64,000 nucleotides of DNA from Synechocystis sp. PCC 7338 (GTDB lineage: Bacteria > Cyanobacteriota > Cyanobacteriia > Cyanobacteriales > Microcystaceae), in contig NZ_CP054306.1 of assembly GCF_018282115.1 (NCBI RefSeq), positions 248,001 through 312,000 of the forward strand. The letters run 5' to 3'. Position 1 is the stretch's first letter. Every line of letters begins with the position of its first letter. The translations under genes and the position numbers were made by a program. The notes under the pieces are model-generated. The model did no database searches. It was not told the origin of the DNA and was given only the letters and a program-made list of their open reading frames with translations. Positions 28,043 through 37,328 of this stretch are shown here, one piece after another.

Positions 28043-28076
28043 AAATCCTCACTAAAGCTCCGGTGCCGTTCACGGC
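28043..28076. repeat. Repeat core and small hairpin left of tnpB
   Basis: Positions 28043-28063 carry on the minus strand the core CCGGAGCTTTAGTGAG shared with 26735-26750 and 49484-49498 (reverse). Directly beside it GCCG-TTCA-CGGC (28065-28076) forms a short hairpin. Subterminal hairpins are typical of IS200/IS605 ends, so this may be the left end of the tnpB element, but I could not fix a boundary. Confidence 0.4.
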
Positions 28077-28143
28077 GGGGATGTGCCGAGTGCCTTAATT
28101 TCTTGCTAGTCAGACCACCTAGTTTTGCAAATAAGATGCTAAG

Positions 28144-29325
28144 ATGCAAGGTATGGAAAAGTCACATCGGTATCGTTTTTACCCGACATCGGAGCAAGAA
28201 AGTCTCTTGCGCCGCACGTTAGGTTGCGTCCGCCTGGTGTACAACAAAGCTCTCCAGGTCAGAACCCAAGGGTGGTATGAGCGCCAAGAGCGTATCGGCT
28301 ATACCCAGACATCCTCAATGTTGACTGGATGGAAGAAGGAAGAAGAATTAGACTTTCTTAATGAAGTCAGTTCCGTTCCCCTTCAACAAAGTCTGCGGAA
28401 TCTTCAAACTGCTTTCACCAATTTCTTTGCGGGTCGGGCGAAATATCCCAACTTCAAAAAGAAACATCAAGGAGGTAGTGCGGAATTTACCAAAGTCGCA
28501 TTCCGATTTAGGGATGGGCAAATTTACCTAGCCAAGTGCTCGAAACCTCTGGATATTCGTTGGTCGAGGCAAATTCCCAAGGGATGCGAACCAACCAGTG
28601 TAACGGTACGACTTCATCCATCGGGACGGTGGCACATTGCCATTCATTTTGATGATCCGAACATCAAACCATTGCCTGTTAACGAGAATGCTATTGGTAT
28701 TGATTTAGGGGTGACAAGCTTGATTGCTACCAGTAATGGTGACAAGATTGCCAATCCCAAGCAATTTAAGAAGCATCATCGTTGTTTACGGTTGGCCCAA
28801 AAACGTCTAGCCCGTAAACAAAAGGGGTCTAAGAATAGGGATAAGGCAAGGCGTAAAGTTGCCAAAATTCACCTTAAAATTACTGATTCCCGTAAAGATT
28901 TCCTCCATAAATTGACTACTCAACTCGTTCGTGAAAACCAAACGATTGCAGTTGAGGATCTCTCCGTCAAAAATATGGTCAAAAACAGAAAACTCGCCTT
29001 CTCCATTAGCGATAGTGGCTGGGGCGAGTTTGTTCGTCAATTGGACTATAAATGTCGTTGGTATGGAAGGAATCTGGTCAAGATTGACCGTTTGTTTCCT
29101 TCTTCCAAACGCTGTAGTTCCTGTGGGCATATCGTCGATAAGATGCCTCTCAATATTCGAGATTGGCAATGTCCTGAGTGTGGAACCAACCATGATAGGG
29201 ACATCAATGCCAGTCGTAATATCTTGGCCGCTGGACTAGCGGTGTCAGTCTGTGGAGCGACCGTAAGACCCGAACAGAGTAAATCTGTGAAGGCAGGTGC
29301 TATGAAGCAGAAACTTAAATCGTGA
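28144..29325 (+). CDS. tnpB: TnpB RNA-guided endonuclease (IS605 family)
   Basis: A 393-residue OrfB/TnpB protein. TnpB proteins are RNA-guided DNA nucleases, ancestral to Cas12, that cut the empty donor site and help retain the element. The RuvC residues are present: Asp187 (GIDLGV), Glu271 (AVEDL) and Asp353 (HDRDINAS). The zinc-finger cysteines are C324, C327, C343 and C346 (CSSCG, CPECG). The N-terminal HRYRFYPTSEQE block is normal. The length and all motifs suggest an active protein. ATG 28144 is used; ATG 28153 (MEKSHRYRFYP) fits the family equally well. No partner transposase gene is found. Confidence 0.92.
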   Translation: MQGMEKSHRYRFYPTSEQESLLRRTLGCVRLVYNKALQVRTQGWYERQERIGYTQTSSMLTGWKKEEELDFLNEVSSVPLQQSLRNLQTAFTNFFAGRAKYPNFKKKHQGGSAEFTKVAFRFRDGQIYLAKCSKPLDIRWSRQIPKGCEPTSVTVRLHPSGRWHIAIHFDDPNIKPLPVNENAIGIDLGVTSLIATSNGDKIANPKQFKKHHRCLRLAQKRLARKQKGSKNRDKARRKVAKIHLKITDSRKDFLHKLTTQLVRENQTIAVEDLSVKNMVKNRKLAFSISDSGWGEFVRQLDYKCRWYGRNLVKIDRLFPSSKRCSSCGHIVDKMPLNIRDWQCPECGTNHDRDINASRNILAAGLAVSVCGATVRPEQSKSVKAGAMKQKLKS

Positions 29326-29366
29326 GGTTTAGGAATCCCTGTCCCTTGGGGCAGGGAGGATGTCAA
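29326..29366 (+). ncRNA. Right-end hairpin, possible omega-RNA 3' end
   Basis: Immediately after tnpB, TCCCTG (29336-29341) pairs with CAGGGA (29352-29357), with a further CCC/GGG pairing inside, followed by GGATGTCAA. In characterised IS605 elements the guide RNA of TnpB ends at the right end of the element and its guide is the flanking genomic sequence, here starting near 29367. The 5' end of the RNA would lie inside the tnpB 3' region; it cannot be placed from sequence. Confidence 0.45.
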
Positions 29367-29399
29367 AAGGAATATTTACCCAAGAACAAATAATGGGAA

Positions 29400-29846
29400 T
29401 CAAGCAATGATTGTTTCCCCCCGCAAAAAATCCTGTAGTTGTTGGTCGTGGTCGTGGCTTAATGCTCCCAGAGGTAAATCTTCCACAGTAAAAGCTTGTA
29501 CCTGGGACACCTCCTGGCGATCGCCAACGAGCAAATTACCTTCTGCTTTAACCACCAGGGAAATGGTGACGGAGTGCATACGGGGATCTCGGTCAGGACT
29601 GGAATAAACCCCAAGCAGGCGATCAATTTTGACTAACTGTAAACCAGTTTCTTCCCGTAACTCCCGAGCCGCCGTTATTGCCACTATTTCCCCCCAGTCG
29701 ATCAGACCCCCCGGTAAACTCCATTGCCCTGTATCCTGTCGCTTAACTAAGACAATAGAACCACTAGGCAAAACGGGAATTAATGTCACCGCTGACAGGG
29801 GACGGCGGAGCAATAATTTGATGAAAACCTGGGCATATCTCCACAC
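29400..29846 (-). CDS. NUDIX hydrolase (MutT-like)
   Basis: A 148-residue NUDIX pyrophosphohydrolase. The Nudix box runs from GLIDWGE through REEREETGL-like residues (GLIDWGEIV...RELREETGL), giving the metal-binding glutamates. The substrate class is open: nucleotide sugars, oxidised nucleotides and NADH-like dinucleotides are all possible. The start is a GTG at 29846, 4 bases after the argH stop, so it is translated from the argH transcript. The argH-mutT order matches slr1133-slr1134 in PCC 6803 (from memory). Confidence 0.88.
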   Translation of the reverse strand: MWRYAQVFIKLLLRRPLSAVTLIPVLPSGSIVLVKRQDTGQWSLPGGLIDWGEIVAITAARELREETGLQLVKIDRLLGVYSSPDRDPRMHSVTISLVVKAEGNLLVGDRQEVSQVQAFTVEDLPLGALSHDHDQQLQDFLRGETIIA

Positions 29847-29850
29847 TGGT

Positions 29851-31236
29851 TTAACCTAGGCCTAACTCGGCTTTGGCATTGGCGATCGCCATTTTTACCT
29901 GTTCAAAACCCGTGCCGCCGTAACTATTGCGGGCCGCCACTACTTGCTGGGGAGTAATGGCTTGGTAAATGTCCTCTTCAAAAGCTGGATGGAGTGCTTG
30001 CCATTCGTTTAGAGTTAAATCTTTGAGCAATTTCCCCGCCGCTAAGCTGGTTTTAACTACCTTGCCCACTAGGTTGTAGGCTTCCCGGAAGGGCACTCCT
30101 TTAGCCGCCAGATAATCCGCCACATCCGTCGCATTGGAAAAATCTTCCGCCACCGCTTCCGCTAAGCGTTCTTGGCGAAAAACAATGCCTTCATCGAGCA
30201 AAATGGTCATGGCCTCCAAGCTCACCTGCACCGTTTTGACCGCATCAAATAGGGCTTCCTTGTCTTCTTGTAAATCTTTGTTGTAAGCCAGGGGTAGACC
30301 CTTCATCAGCACCAGCATGCCCTGGAGATGGCCAATTACCCGCCCTGCTTTGCCTCGAATTAACTCCGGCACGTCCGGGTTTTTCTTTTGGGGCATAATG
30401 CTCGACCCGGTGGCACAACTATCGGTCAAACTAATGAAGCTAAATTCCTGGGAGGCCCAGAGGATCATTTCCTCGCTTAACCGGCTCAAATGCACCATGA
30501 TCAAACTGGCGGCATTGAGAAATTCGATGGCAAAATCCCGATCGCTGACCCCGTCTAGGCTGTTGGCATAAATGCCTTCAAATCCCAACAATTCCGCACT
30601 GTAATGGCGATCGATGGGGAAGGTGGTACCTGCCAGGGCCCCGGAGCCTAGGGGAGAAATATTAGTTCTGGCTCGAATTTCCCCCAACCGTTGCCAATCC
30701 CGTTGGGCCATCTGGAAATAGGCCAGTAGATGGTGAGCCAGACTCACTGGTTGGGCTCGCTGGAGGTGGGTATAGCCGGGAATCAGAGTTTCCACATTGA
30801 TTTCCGCGAGTTGGAGCAACACTACTTGAAAATTTCTTAACCGTTGGCGGATGTCGTCAATTTGGGCCCGCAGGTAAAGACGAATATCAGTTCCCACCTG
30901 GTCATTGCGAGAACGGGCTGTGTGGAGTTTTTTGCCCACGTCCCCCACCAATTCCGTTAATCGTCGCTCCACCGCAAAGTGAACGTCTTCCTGGTCTACC
31001 CCTGGGTTGAAATTACCGGATCGGTATTCCTGGCGAATTTGCTCCAGGCCCTGTACCAATTGTTCTGCTTCCCCTGGGCTGATAATGCCCGTTTTAGCCA
31101 ACATTTTGCCATGGGCGATCGAGCCATCCAGGTCATATTCAATTAATTCGATATCAAAACCAATGCTGGCATTAAAAAGGGTGATGGCAGGGTGCAACGT
31201 GCCTTCAAAACGATCGCTCCAGGTTTTTTTTGTCAT
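29851..31236 (-). CDS. argH: Argininosuccinate lyase
   Basis: Last step of arginine synthesis: argininosuccinate is cleaved to arginine and fumarate in the cytosol. The 461-residue sequence carries the fumarase-superfamily signature [12 protein letters not shown] (about 277-288), the TARSRNDQ block (about 106-113) and the [10 protein letters not shown] block with the catalytic His. Normal length, ATG start. The NUDIX gene follows after 4 bases. Arginine supply also feeds cyanophycin in Synechocystis, which fits a nitrogen-responsive pathway, but no NtcA box was identified here. Confidence 0.96.
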   Translation of the reverse strand: MTKKTWSDRFEGTLHPAITLFNASIGFDIELIEYDLDGSIAHGKMLAKTGIISPGEAEQLVQGLEQIRQEYRSGNFNPGVDQEDVHFAVERRLTELVGDVGKKLHTARSRNDQVGTDIRLYLRAQIDDIRQRLRNFQVVLLQLAEINVETLIPGYTHLQRAQPVSLAHHLLAYFQMAQRDWQRLGEIRARTNISPLGSGALAGTTFPIDRHYSAELLGFEGIYANSLDGVSDRDFAIEFLNAASLIMVHLSRLSEEMILWASQEFSFISLTDSCATGSSIMPQKKNPDVPELIRGKAGRVIGHLQGMLVLMKGLPLAYNKDLQEDKEALFDAVKTVQVSLEAMTILLDEGIVFRQERLAEAVAEDFSNATDVADYLAAKGVPFREAYNLVGKVVKTSLAAGKLLKDLTLNEWQALHPAFEEDIYQAITPQQVVAARNSYGGTGFEQVKMAIANAKAELGLG

Positions 31237-31308
31237 TGGGATTGGGGAATTTTGTGGTAATGATGAGCAGATGGTGGCGGAGCAGTTGGTTTTAGGCGGA
31301 GAAAAATA

Positions 31309-31593
31309 TTAACCGCCAGTGAAACCCCGGAATCCCCAACCGAGAACAAAACCAATAATCAAAGCCCAAATTTGCCCAGATTTGACAAAATTATCCCAGG
31401 CACTCTGAAAATCTCCCAGAATGTCAACATCTCTAACATTTTGGGCGAAAAACAAGCCGTGGTCTAGCCAGGAAGAAAAAGCGGCGGGGGCAGTGGGGGA
31501 AAAATGCTCTATTCCTCCATGGAGGGGCAAAATATTCAAGGCTAAATCTAGGCACTGCCACATAAATCTTGACTCCCAAACAATAAGGCTCAC
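31309..31593 (-). CDS. Small protein with C-terminal membrane segment
   Basis: A 94-residue product whose only clear feature is a C-terminal hydrophobic stretch rich in Gly (IWALIIGFVLGWGFRGF), suggesting a tail anchor or a single membrane span. I do not recognise the family. The GTG at 31593 overlaps the stop of the phosphatase gene (GTGA), pointing to translational coupling; an ATG at 31563 would give 84 residues. Moderate confidence because it is short and lacks a known domain. Confidence 0.5.
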   Translation of the reverse strand: MSLIVWESRFMWQCLDLALNILPLHGGIEHFSPTAPAAFSSWLDHGLFFAQNVRDVDILGDFQSAWDNFVKSGQIWALIIGFVLGWGFRGFTGG

Positions 31594-33041
31594 TCCGTCG
31601 ATTTTACCCGCAGAACGACCAATGTCATATCGTCCCGGGCAGGGATTTTATCGGTTTGATGACTATTGTCTGAGCCCACAAATGCTTCCACCGCAGTGAA
31701 AATTGCTGTCAGGATGCCCTGGGCGGTTTGGGCGGTTTCACAGGCCTGTTGGAAAGCAATGCGGAGATTTTTATCGTCGAAGCGATCGCCTTTGGCGTTA
31801 CCGGCATCGGTCAGACCATCGGTGTAGTACAGCACTACGTCCCCGGGAATAAGTTGAATTTGGGCATCCCGGTAATCGGAATCTGACTCCAGGCCGATTA
31901 AGGCACCTTCTGTGTCTAGGGGAATTAAACATTGGGGAGTGTCACTGCCGGCTCGCCACAACAGGGGAGGGTTATGGGCGGCGTTGCTGTAGGAAAGCAC
32001 ACTGGTTTCCGGGTCGTACTCAGAATAAAACAGGGTGACAAAACGATGGGAATTTTCCAGGTCGGCATACATTACCCGGTTGAGGTGGTTGAGAATCTGG
32101 GCTGGACTATGGCGATTTAGCACTTCTGCCCGGAGCATGCCCCTGGTCATGGTCATAATTAGCCCCGCTGGCACCCCTTTACCCATGACGTCACCAATTA
32201 CAATACTCCAGGGCACCCCCAAATGGCTGGTGTTGCGACATAACCAATCCCCCTGGCGCAGTTGGTCATAGTTGGCAGGAATGAAATCGTAGTAGTCTCC
32301 CCCCACCCTGCTAGCGGTTTTACACTGGGCGGCAATGTCCAAACCATCAATTTGGGGACAACAACGGGGTAATAGTTGATTTTGAATTTCCGAGGCGATT
32401 TCCAATTCCCGGTCCTGACTTTCCCTCGATCTCAGTTTTTGGTTCAAGTCACTGTTGGCGATCGCCACGGCGGTTTGGTCAGAAATTAGTTGTAGTAGTT
32501 TGCGACGGGTGGGGGTCCAGCTATAGTTACGATCCTGGCTGAAAATGTACAAACGCCCCACTTCCTCCTGGTGGCTCAAAATGGGGGTGTTATAACAGGC
32601 GATCGCCGGTAACTCCTGGCGCAATTTACGGTCAAAATAACTAAGCACAGTGGAGGAATCTGGTGCCGGACTAATCCCGATCTGGCGGGCCCTCTGCAAG
32701 GCGCCTTTAATGGTCCCCTTGAGCCCATTTTTGTTGCCATGGATTTGTTCAAAAATAGATATTTCCCCCTCCCGCATTAACACCAACACACTACCATCAG
32801 CATCGGCTACCCTAGTGGCCATTAGGGGGGTCAATTCCAGAAACTGATTGAGATTGTGCAAACTCCGCAGGGCATAGCCCATGGCCGCCAACAAATCCTG
32901 CACCTTATTTTGTTCCCGGTACAACTTAGCCACCAACTCCTTGAGAATAACCACCGGAGAGGTAGGGGGTTCAACAAAGTGACCGGGGGAAATAACGGCA
33001 TCGGTGGAAGGCAAGCTAGGCAGGGGGGGCATGGAGGACAT
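31590..33041 (-). CDS. GAF-type PP2C/SpoIIE phosphatase
   Basis: A 483-residue protein phosphatase of the RsbU/SpoIIE type, similar to what I recall as sll1033 in PCC 6803. A GAF-like sensory region (about 45-205) is followed by a linker helix containing the ASEIQNQLLP motif typical of RsbU-type enzymes and the PP2C catalytic domain (about 245-480). The metal-binding aspartates are visible in VGGDYYDF, IGDVMGKGVPAG, YYTDGLTDA and ARDDMTLVV. Such enzymes dephosphorylate anti-sigma antagonists in partner-switching systems; no such partner lies in this window. Cytosolic. Confidence 0.9.
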   Translation of the reverse strand: MSSMPPLPSLPSTDAVISPGHFVEPPTSPVVILKELVAKLYREQNKVQDLLAAMGYALRSLHNLNQFLELTPLMATRVADADGSVLVLMREGEISIFEQIHGNKNGLKGTIKGALQRARQIGISPAPDSSTVLSYFDRKLRQELPAIACYNTPILSHQEEVGRLYIFSQDRNYSWTPTRRKLLQLISDQTAVAIANSDLNQKLRSRESQDRELEIASEIQNQLLPRCCPQIDGLDIAAQCKTASRVGGDYYDFIPANYDQLRQGDWLCRNTSHLGVPWSIVIGDVMGKGVPAGLIMTMTRGMLRAEVLNRHSPAQILNHLNRVMYADLENSHRFVTLFYSEYDPETSVLSYSNAAHNPPLLWRAGSDTPQCLIPLDTEGALIGLESDSDYRDAQIQLIPGDVVLYYTDGLTDAGNAKGDRFDDKNLRIAFQQACETAQTAQGILTAIFTAVEAFVGSDNSHQTDKIPARDDMTLVVLRVKSTE

Positions 33042-33311
33042 CCAAGAAAGGTTAGTTGGAGCGATGCAGGAAAAAGTTTACAGAATCCATAGATGGACAA
33101 ACTAGTAAATCAGAGATCGGTGCAGAAAGTGCAAAGCCGGGGCGAAAATCGGCTAGCCCATCGAGCAGTTTTACCAATAGTTTAATCAAAGCTATTTTTA
33201 GCTCACTATCTGTTGGGTAAAAACTATTGTTCTCAGTGAAGGCAACTGACAACAACTCTGCCCACTGAACTGCCAAATTTCCCCATGGGGAAGAAAAATT
33301 AGCTAGGTTTT

Positions 33312-34667
33312 TTAGCAATGGTGGGGGACAGCCATGGGCTGAACACAATGTTCCAACAAATCGGGCACATCAGCCACAGGATAGATGGTTGTGGCCAACT
33401 CCTCGGCCACGTCAGCCACCCGGAGGTCATCCAAAAAGCAAGTATCATCGTGTTTCAACATCAGAGCAGGCAATAGAATGCCATCCCCTAAATCTCTGCC
33501 TGTCAATTTAGCGATTAAATCCTGTCCCGTCAATAGTCCCGTTACCGTAATTTCCTGGCCCCAATAATCACTGTTCAAGGGAGCTAAATTAATCGTTAAA
33601 CCCTCCACTTGATTTAACTGTTCCACCAGGGGCTCAAACACGTGTTCTACAGCATTGCCCACCACCCAGGTTAATGTCTTGGCTTTGGCGATCGCCGGGG
33701 GGAGAAATGCCTCAGCCTGTTGTTGAAATTCTTTAATAAATTGACGGATAGAGCCGACCCCGTTGCCAATTTGGGGATAGTCTTCGTAATGGCTTTCCGG
33801 CGGCAAGGGTTGACGGGCAATGAGAAACCACTCATCGGCCAACCAAGCAAAGTTACTACCTAGTTGCTGGGCAAATTCCTTTTGTAAAGCTTGCACCTGG
33901 GCAATTACCTCCCTGGCTCTAGCTTGACTGACGGGGCTTAATTCATCTTCCTGGGGACGAAAACGGGTCAGACCCACCGGTACCACCGCCACGGAAATGA
34001 CTGCTGGGGTTTCTCCCTGGTGAAACTGGGCCAAATCCCTTAGGCTCCGTTCCAAATGGATGCCGTCGTTGATGCCTGGGCACACCACCACCTGGGCATG
34101 GATCTGTAACCTTCTAGCTTGGAACCAAGCTAACTGATCAAGAATTTGCCCCGCTCGATGATTTTTTAACAACCTTTCCCGCACCGATGCTTCCGTAGCG
34201 TGGATGGAAACGTAGAGGGGAGAAAGCCTTAACTGCTCTATGCGCTGCCATTCCTTAGCACTCAAATTGGTCAGGGTGAGATAACTGCCATAAAGAAAAC
34301 TGAGGCGATAGTCGTCATCTTTGTAATACAGACTCTCCCGTTTCCCTGGCGGTTGTTGGTCAATGAAGCAAAAAGGGCAACGGTTATTGCACTGGATCAA
34401 CCCGTCAAATAGGGCCGTTTCAAAACCTAGTCCTAAATCCTGATCAAATTCCTTTTCCACCGCCAGTTCGTGCAGTTCCCCTTGACTATCCAGTACGTCC
34501 AATTCCAAATAATCGTCGGCGCAAAGAAATTGGTAATCAATCAAATCCCTCGGTGCCTGACCGTTAATGCGCACAATGGCATCCCCCGGCTCAAAGCCCA
34601 TTTCTTCCCCCAGGGATCCCGGTAACACAGTACTGATTTTGGCGGGACGTAGGGAAGCTTCACTCAT
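33312..34667 (-). CDS. Radical SAM protein, TIGR03279/DUF512 family
   Basis: A 451-residue cyanobacterial protein with a PDZ-like N-terminal domain (about 5-75, GFEPGDAIVRINGQ), a radical-SAM cluster motif C93-NNR-C97-PF-C100 and a C-terminal DUF512-type region (about 290-445). The family is widespread in cyanobacteria and in Clostridia; its reaction is unknown. All three cluster cysteines are present, so it should bind a [4Fe-4S] cluster and SAM. It is a single gene here: the 270 bases downstream contain no convincing gene before the phosphatase. Confidence 0.88.
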   Translation of the reverse strand: MSEASLRPAKISTVLPGSLGEEMGFEPGDAIVRINGQAPRDLIDYQFLCADDYLELDVLDSQGELHELAVEKEFDQDLGLGFETALFDGLIQCNNRCPFCFIDQQPPGKRESLYYKDDDYRLSFLYGSYLTLTNLSAKEWQRIEQLRLSPLYVSIHATEASVRERLLKNHRAGQILDQLAWFQARRLQIHAQVVVCPGINDGIHLERSLRDLAQFHQGETPAVISVAVVPVGLTRFRPQEDELSPVSQARAREVIAQVQALQKEFAQQLGSNFAWLADEWFLIARQPLPPESHYEDYPQIGNGVGSIRQFIKEFQQQAEAFLPPAIAKAKTLTWVVGNAVEHVFEPLVEQLNQVEGLTINLAPLNSDYWGQEITVTGLLTGQDLIAKLTGRDLGDGILLPALMLKHDDTCFLDDLRVADVAEELATTIYPVADVPDLLEHCVQPMAVPHHC

Positions 34668-34898
34668 GGGTTGGGGGACAAAGCAGTGGTTTGATTGGCA
34701 GAATAGTTATTGAAAATTAGCGAAGACCGCATTAATTCAAGGGATGATTTATCCTGACCCATTCTACCTTGGCCCATGGAGCCCATGGTTTTAGCTCCTG
34801 TCCGGTTGGGGAAAAGGCGATCGCCAGAGGAGAGCAAATCGGGGGAGGATTGTCGATAGTGTATTATCAATAGTGAATACTTCTTACACTAATATTTT

Positions 34899-37328
34899 AT
34901 GCACAATCTGATTAAAGCAGTGGTGAATAGCAATGAAAATACTCTCCTGAGGGAATTTCTCCACCAACTGCGGCAACAGAAACGTACCTATTGGCTAAGG
35001 AACGACATCATTGTTTTTTTTGAACAGTTTTGTCAGGAGCAAAAGGAAGAAGAAAAATTATCTCCGACCCCCCAAAGCACCGTCCAGATTGAAAAAATCC
35101 TGCAAGTTATCCAAGAAATTATCCTCGAGTCGGAAAGTTATTGCATTGTTATTCGCCCCAAAATTGCCCAGGAAGAATTCTATCGTCTCACCAATGCCCT
35201 GGAAGTGGAAGCCATTTCTGTACAAGAAATTCTCGCCATCCGTGACCGCTATGTCAACCACCATCATCCAGCAGATGGAAAAATTTTTGAAATTGATTTT
35301 CGTCCTTTTTATGACTATTCTCCCCTGATTCGAGACAGTAAAAATATTGGCAATGGAGTGCAATATTTAAACCGCTTTTTATCCAGTAAATTATTCCAAG
35401 ATCCCCAGCAGTGGTTGTCGGAGCTGTACAAGTTCTTGAGCCTGCATAACTACAATGGCACCCAGTTGCTAATTAATGAAAGAATCCAAAACCAAGCCCA
35501 ATTATCGAATCAAATTAAAGAGGCGATCGCCTTTGTGGAAAGTAGGCCCGCAACGGAACCCTATCCTGAATTTCGCTTTCCCCTCCAATCCCTTGGTTTT
35601 GAGCCTGGTTGGGGCAACACTGCCGGTAGGGTTCAGGAAAGCCTTGAATTGCTAGAAGCCTTGCTGGATTCACCAGATCACCAAACCCTAGAGGCCCTGC
35701 TGTCCCGCATTCCGATGATTTTTCGTCTAGTACTGGTATCCTGTCATGGTTGGTTTGGCCAGGAAGGGGTATTGGGGCGGCCTGATACTGGCGGCCAAAT
35801 AGTTTATGTGCTGGACCAAGCTAAAAGCTTAGAGCAACAATTGGTGGAAGATATTACCTTGGCAGGGCTAGATGTGCTAAAAATTGTCCCCCAAGTAATT
35901 ATCCTCAGCCGCTTAATTCCCCAGAGTGACGGTACCCGCTGTGACGAACGTTTAGAAAAAGTTTATGGCACAGAAAATGTCTTTATTCTCCGGGTTCCCT
36001 TCCGTAGCAATGGCCATTCAACTGACTACTGGATTTCCCGCTTTGAAATTTGGCCCTACTTGGAAACCTTTGCCATTGATGCAGAAAAAGAATTGTGGTC
36101 GGTTTTAAATGGTCGTCCCGATTTGATTATTGGTAATTACACCGATGGTAATTTAATTGCCTTTCTCCTGGCCCGTAAACTTAAGGTAACCCAATGTAAT
36201 GTGGCCCATGCCCTGGAAAAGTCAAAATATTTATTTAGTAATCTCTATTGGCAGGATTTAGAGAGTCAATATCATTTTTCCCTGCAATTTACTGCCGATT
36301 TAATTGCCATGAATGCGGCCAATTTCATTGTCAGTAGCACCTACCAAGAAATTACAGGCATGCCCGATAGTGTGGGGCAGTATGAATCCTATAAACATTT
36401 CACTATGCCGGATTTGTACCATGTAGTGGATGGCATTGAGCTATTTAGCCCCAAATTTAATGTGGTTCCCCCCGGTGTAAATGAGTCCTATTTTTTCCCC
36501 TACAGCAATGACCAAGACCGCACCATGGGCGATCGCCAACGGTTGGAGGAATTGTTATTTACCCTCGATGATCCAACTCAGGTCTATGGCAAATTGGACA
36601 ATCCAGAGAAACGCCCCCTCTTTTCCATGGCTCGGTTAGACCGGATCAAAAATCTGACCGGATTGGTGGAAATTTTTGCCCAAAGTGCCCAATTGCAAGA
36701 ACAATGCAATCTAATTTTAGTGGCGGGGAAATTACGCCTGGAGGAATCGGAAGACCCCGAGGAACGCAGTGAAATCGAAAAAATGTACGCCTTAATTGAC
36801 CAGTATCAACTCCAGGGCAAAATTCGCTGGTTGGGGGTACGGCTCTCCAAAGGAGATACGGGGGAAGTGTATCGGGTCATTGGCGATCGCCGGGGCATTT
36901 TTGTCCAACCAGCTTTATTTGAAGCCTTTGGTTTGACTATTCTTGAAGCGATGATTTCCGGCCTGCCGACTTTTGCCACCCGCTTTGGGGGGCCCCTGGA
37001 AATTATCCAAGACGGGGAAAATGGTTTTCTGATTAACCCCACCCAAACTAAGGAGACAGGCGATCGCCTAGCAAAATTTGTCCAGCAGTGTGACCAAGAC
37101 CCCGATCTTTGGTTGAAGCTCTCCCAAGCCGCCATGGCCAGAGTTTACAGTACCTACACTTGGAAAATTCATACCACTAAACTCCTTTCCCTTTCCAGGA
37201 TTTATGGCTTTTGGAATTTTGTTTCCCAGGAAGAGCGGGAAGATATGCTCCGTTACATTGAGGCCTTGTTCTATTTGCTCTACAAACCCAGGGCTAACCA
37301 ACTTCTAGCAGCCCAGTACAGCCGCTAA
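34899..37328 (+). CDS. susA: Sucrose synthase
   Basis: An 809-residue GT4-type enzyme catalysing sucrose + NDP = NDP-glucose + fructose, used mainly for sucrose cleavage. The N-terminal regulatory region (1-270) is followed by a GT-B fold with HGWFGQEGVLGRPDTGGQIV, the ARLDRIKNLTGLVE block and the E-x7-E nucleotide-sugar motif (EAFGLTILE). Length and motifs fit cyanobacterial and plant sucrose synthase and not sucrose-phosphate synthase. As I remember, PCC 6803 makes sucrose through SPS/SPP but lacks this enzyme, so it is an accessory gene. The ATG at 34899 is the first in frame; the upstream gap holds only short A/T-rich direct repeats. Confidence 0.93.
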   Translation: MHNLIKAVVNSNENTLLREFLHQLRQQKRTYWLRNDIIVFFEQFCQEQKEEEKLSPTPQSTVQIEKILQVIQEIILESESYCIVIRPKIAQEEFYRLTNALEVEAISVQEILAIRDRYVNHHHPADGKIFEIDFRPFYDYSPLIRDSKNIGNGVQYLNRFLSSKLFQDPQQWLSELYKFLSLHNYNGTQLLINERIQNQAQLSNQIKEAIAFVESRPATEPYPEFRFPLQSLGFEPGWGNTAGRVQESLELLEALLDSPDHQTLEALLSRIPMIFRLVLVSCHGWFGQEGVLGRPDTGGQIVYVLDQAKSLEQQLVEDITLAGLDVLKIVPQVIILSRLIPQSDGTRCDERLEKVYGTENVFILRVPFRSNGHSTDYWISRFEIWPYLETFAIDAEKELWSVLNGRPDLIIGNYTDGNLIAFLLARKLKVTQCNVAHALEKSKYLFSNLYWQDLESQYHFSLQFTADLIAMNAANFIVSSTYQEITGMPDSVGQYESYKHFTMPDLYHVVDGIELFSPKFNVVPPGVNESYFFPYSNDQDRTMGDRQRLEELLFTLDDPTQVYGKLDNPEKRPLFSMARLDRIKNLTGLVEIFAQSAQLQEQCNLILVAGKLRLEESEDPEERSEIEKMYALIDQYQLQGKIRWLGVRLSKGDTGEVYRVIGDRRGIFVQPALFEAFGLTILEAMISGLPTFATRFGGPLEIIQDGENGFLINPTQTKETGDRLAKFVQQCDQDPDLWLKLSQAAMARVYSTYTWKIHTTKLLSLSRIYGFWNFVSQEEREDMLRYIEALFYLLYKPRANQLLAAQYSR

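Larger units (their letters stand above)
27652..28143. other. Intergenic region between pentapeptide gene and tnpB
   Basis: About 490 bases with no convincing gene. It holds the promoter of the pentapeptide gene, a three-copy 20-bp tandem repeat (27894-27950), and near its right end a short hairpin and a repeat core (28043-28076) that may mark the left end of the tnpB element. Confidence 0.5.
28144..29366 (+). mobile_element. IS200/IS605-type element with tnpB only
   Basis: Contains a complete tnpB and a right-end hairpin (29336-29357) followed by GATGTCAA, the type of right end seen in cyanobacterial IS605/IS1341 elements. No tnpA (Y1 transposase) lies nearby, so mobility would depend on a transposase supplied in trans. 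The left boundary is uncertain and may extend to about 28040. Confidence 0.6.

Noticed and set aside
33052-33348. Open frame of 98 codons on the minus strand between the radical SAM gene and the phosphatase gene
   Set aside because: It overlaps the 3' end of the radical SAM gene, has no ribosome site or recognisable family, and its composition is not protein-like. It could still be a strain-specific gene, so it is noted.
34664-34870. Open frame upstream of the radical SAM gene
   Set aside because: Low-complexity product (repeated Met-Gly-Gln residues), no homology recognised; probably the 5' untranslated region.
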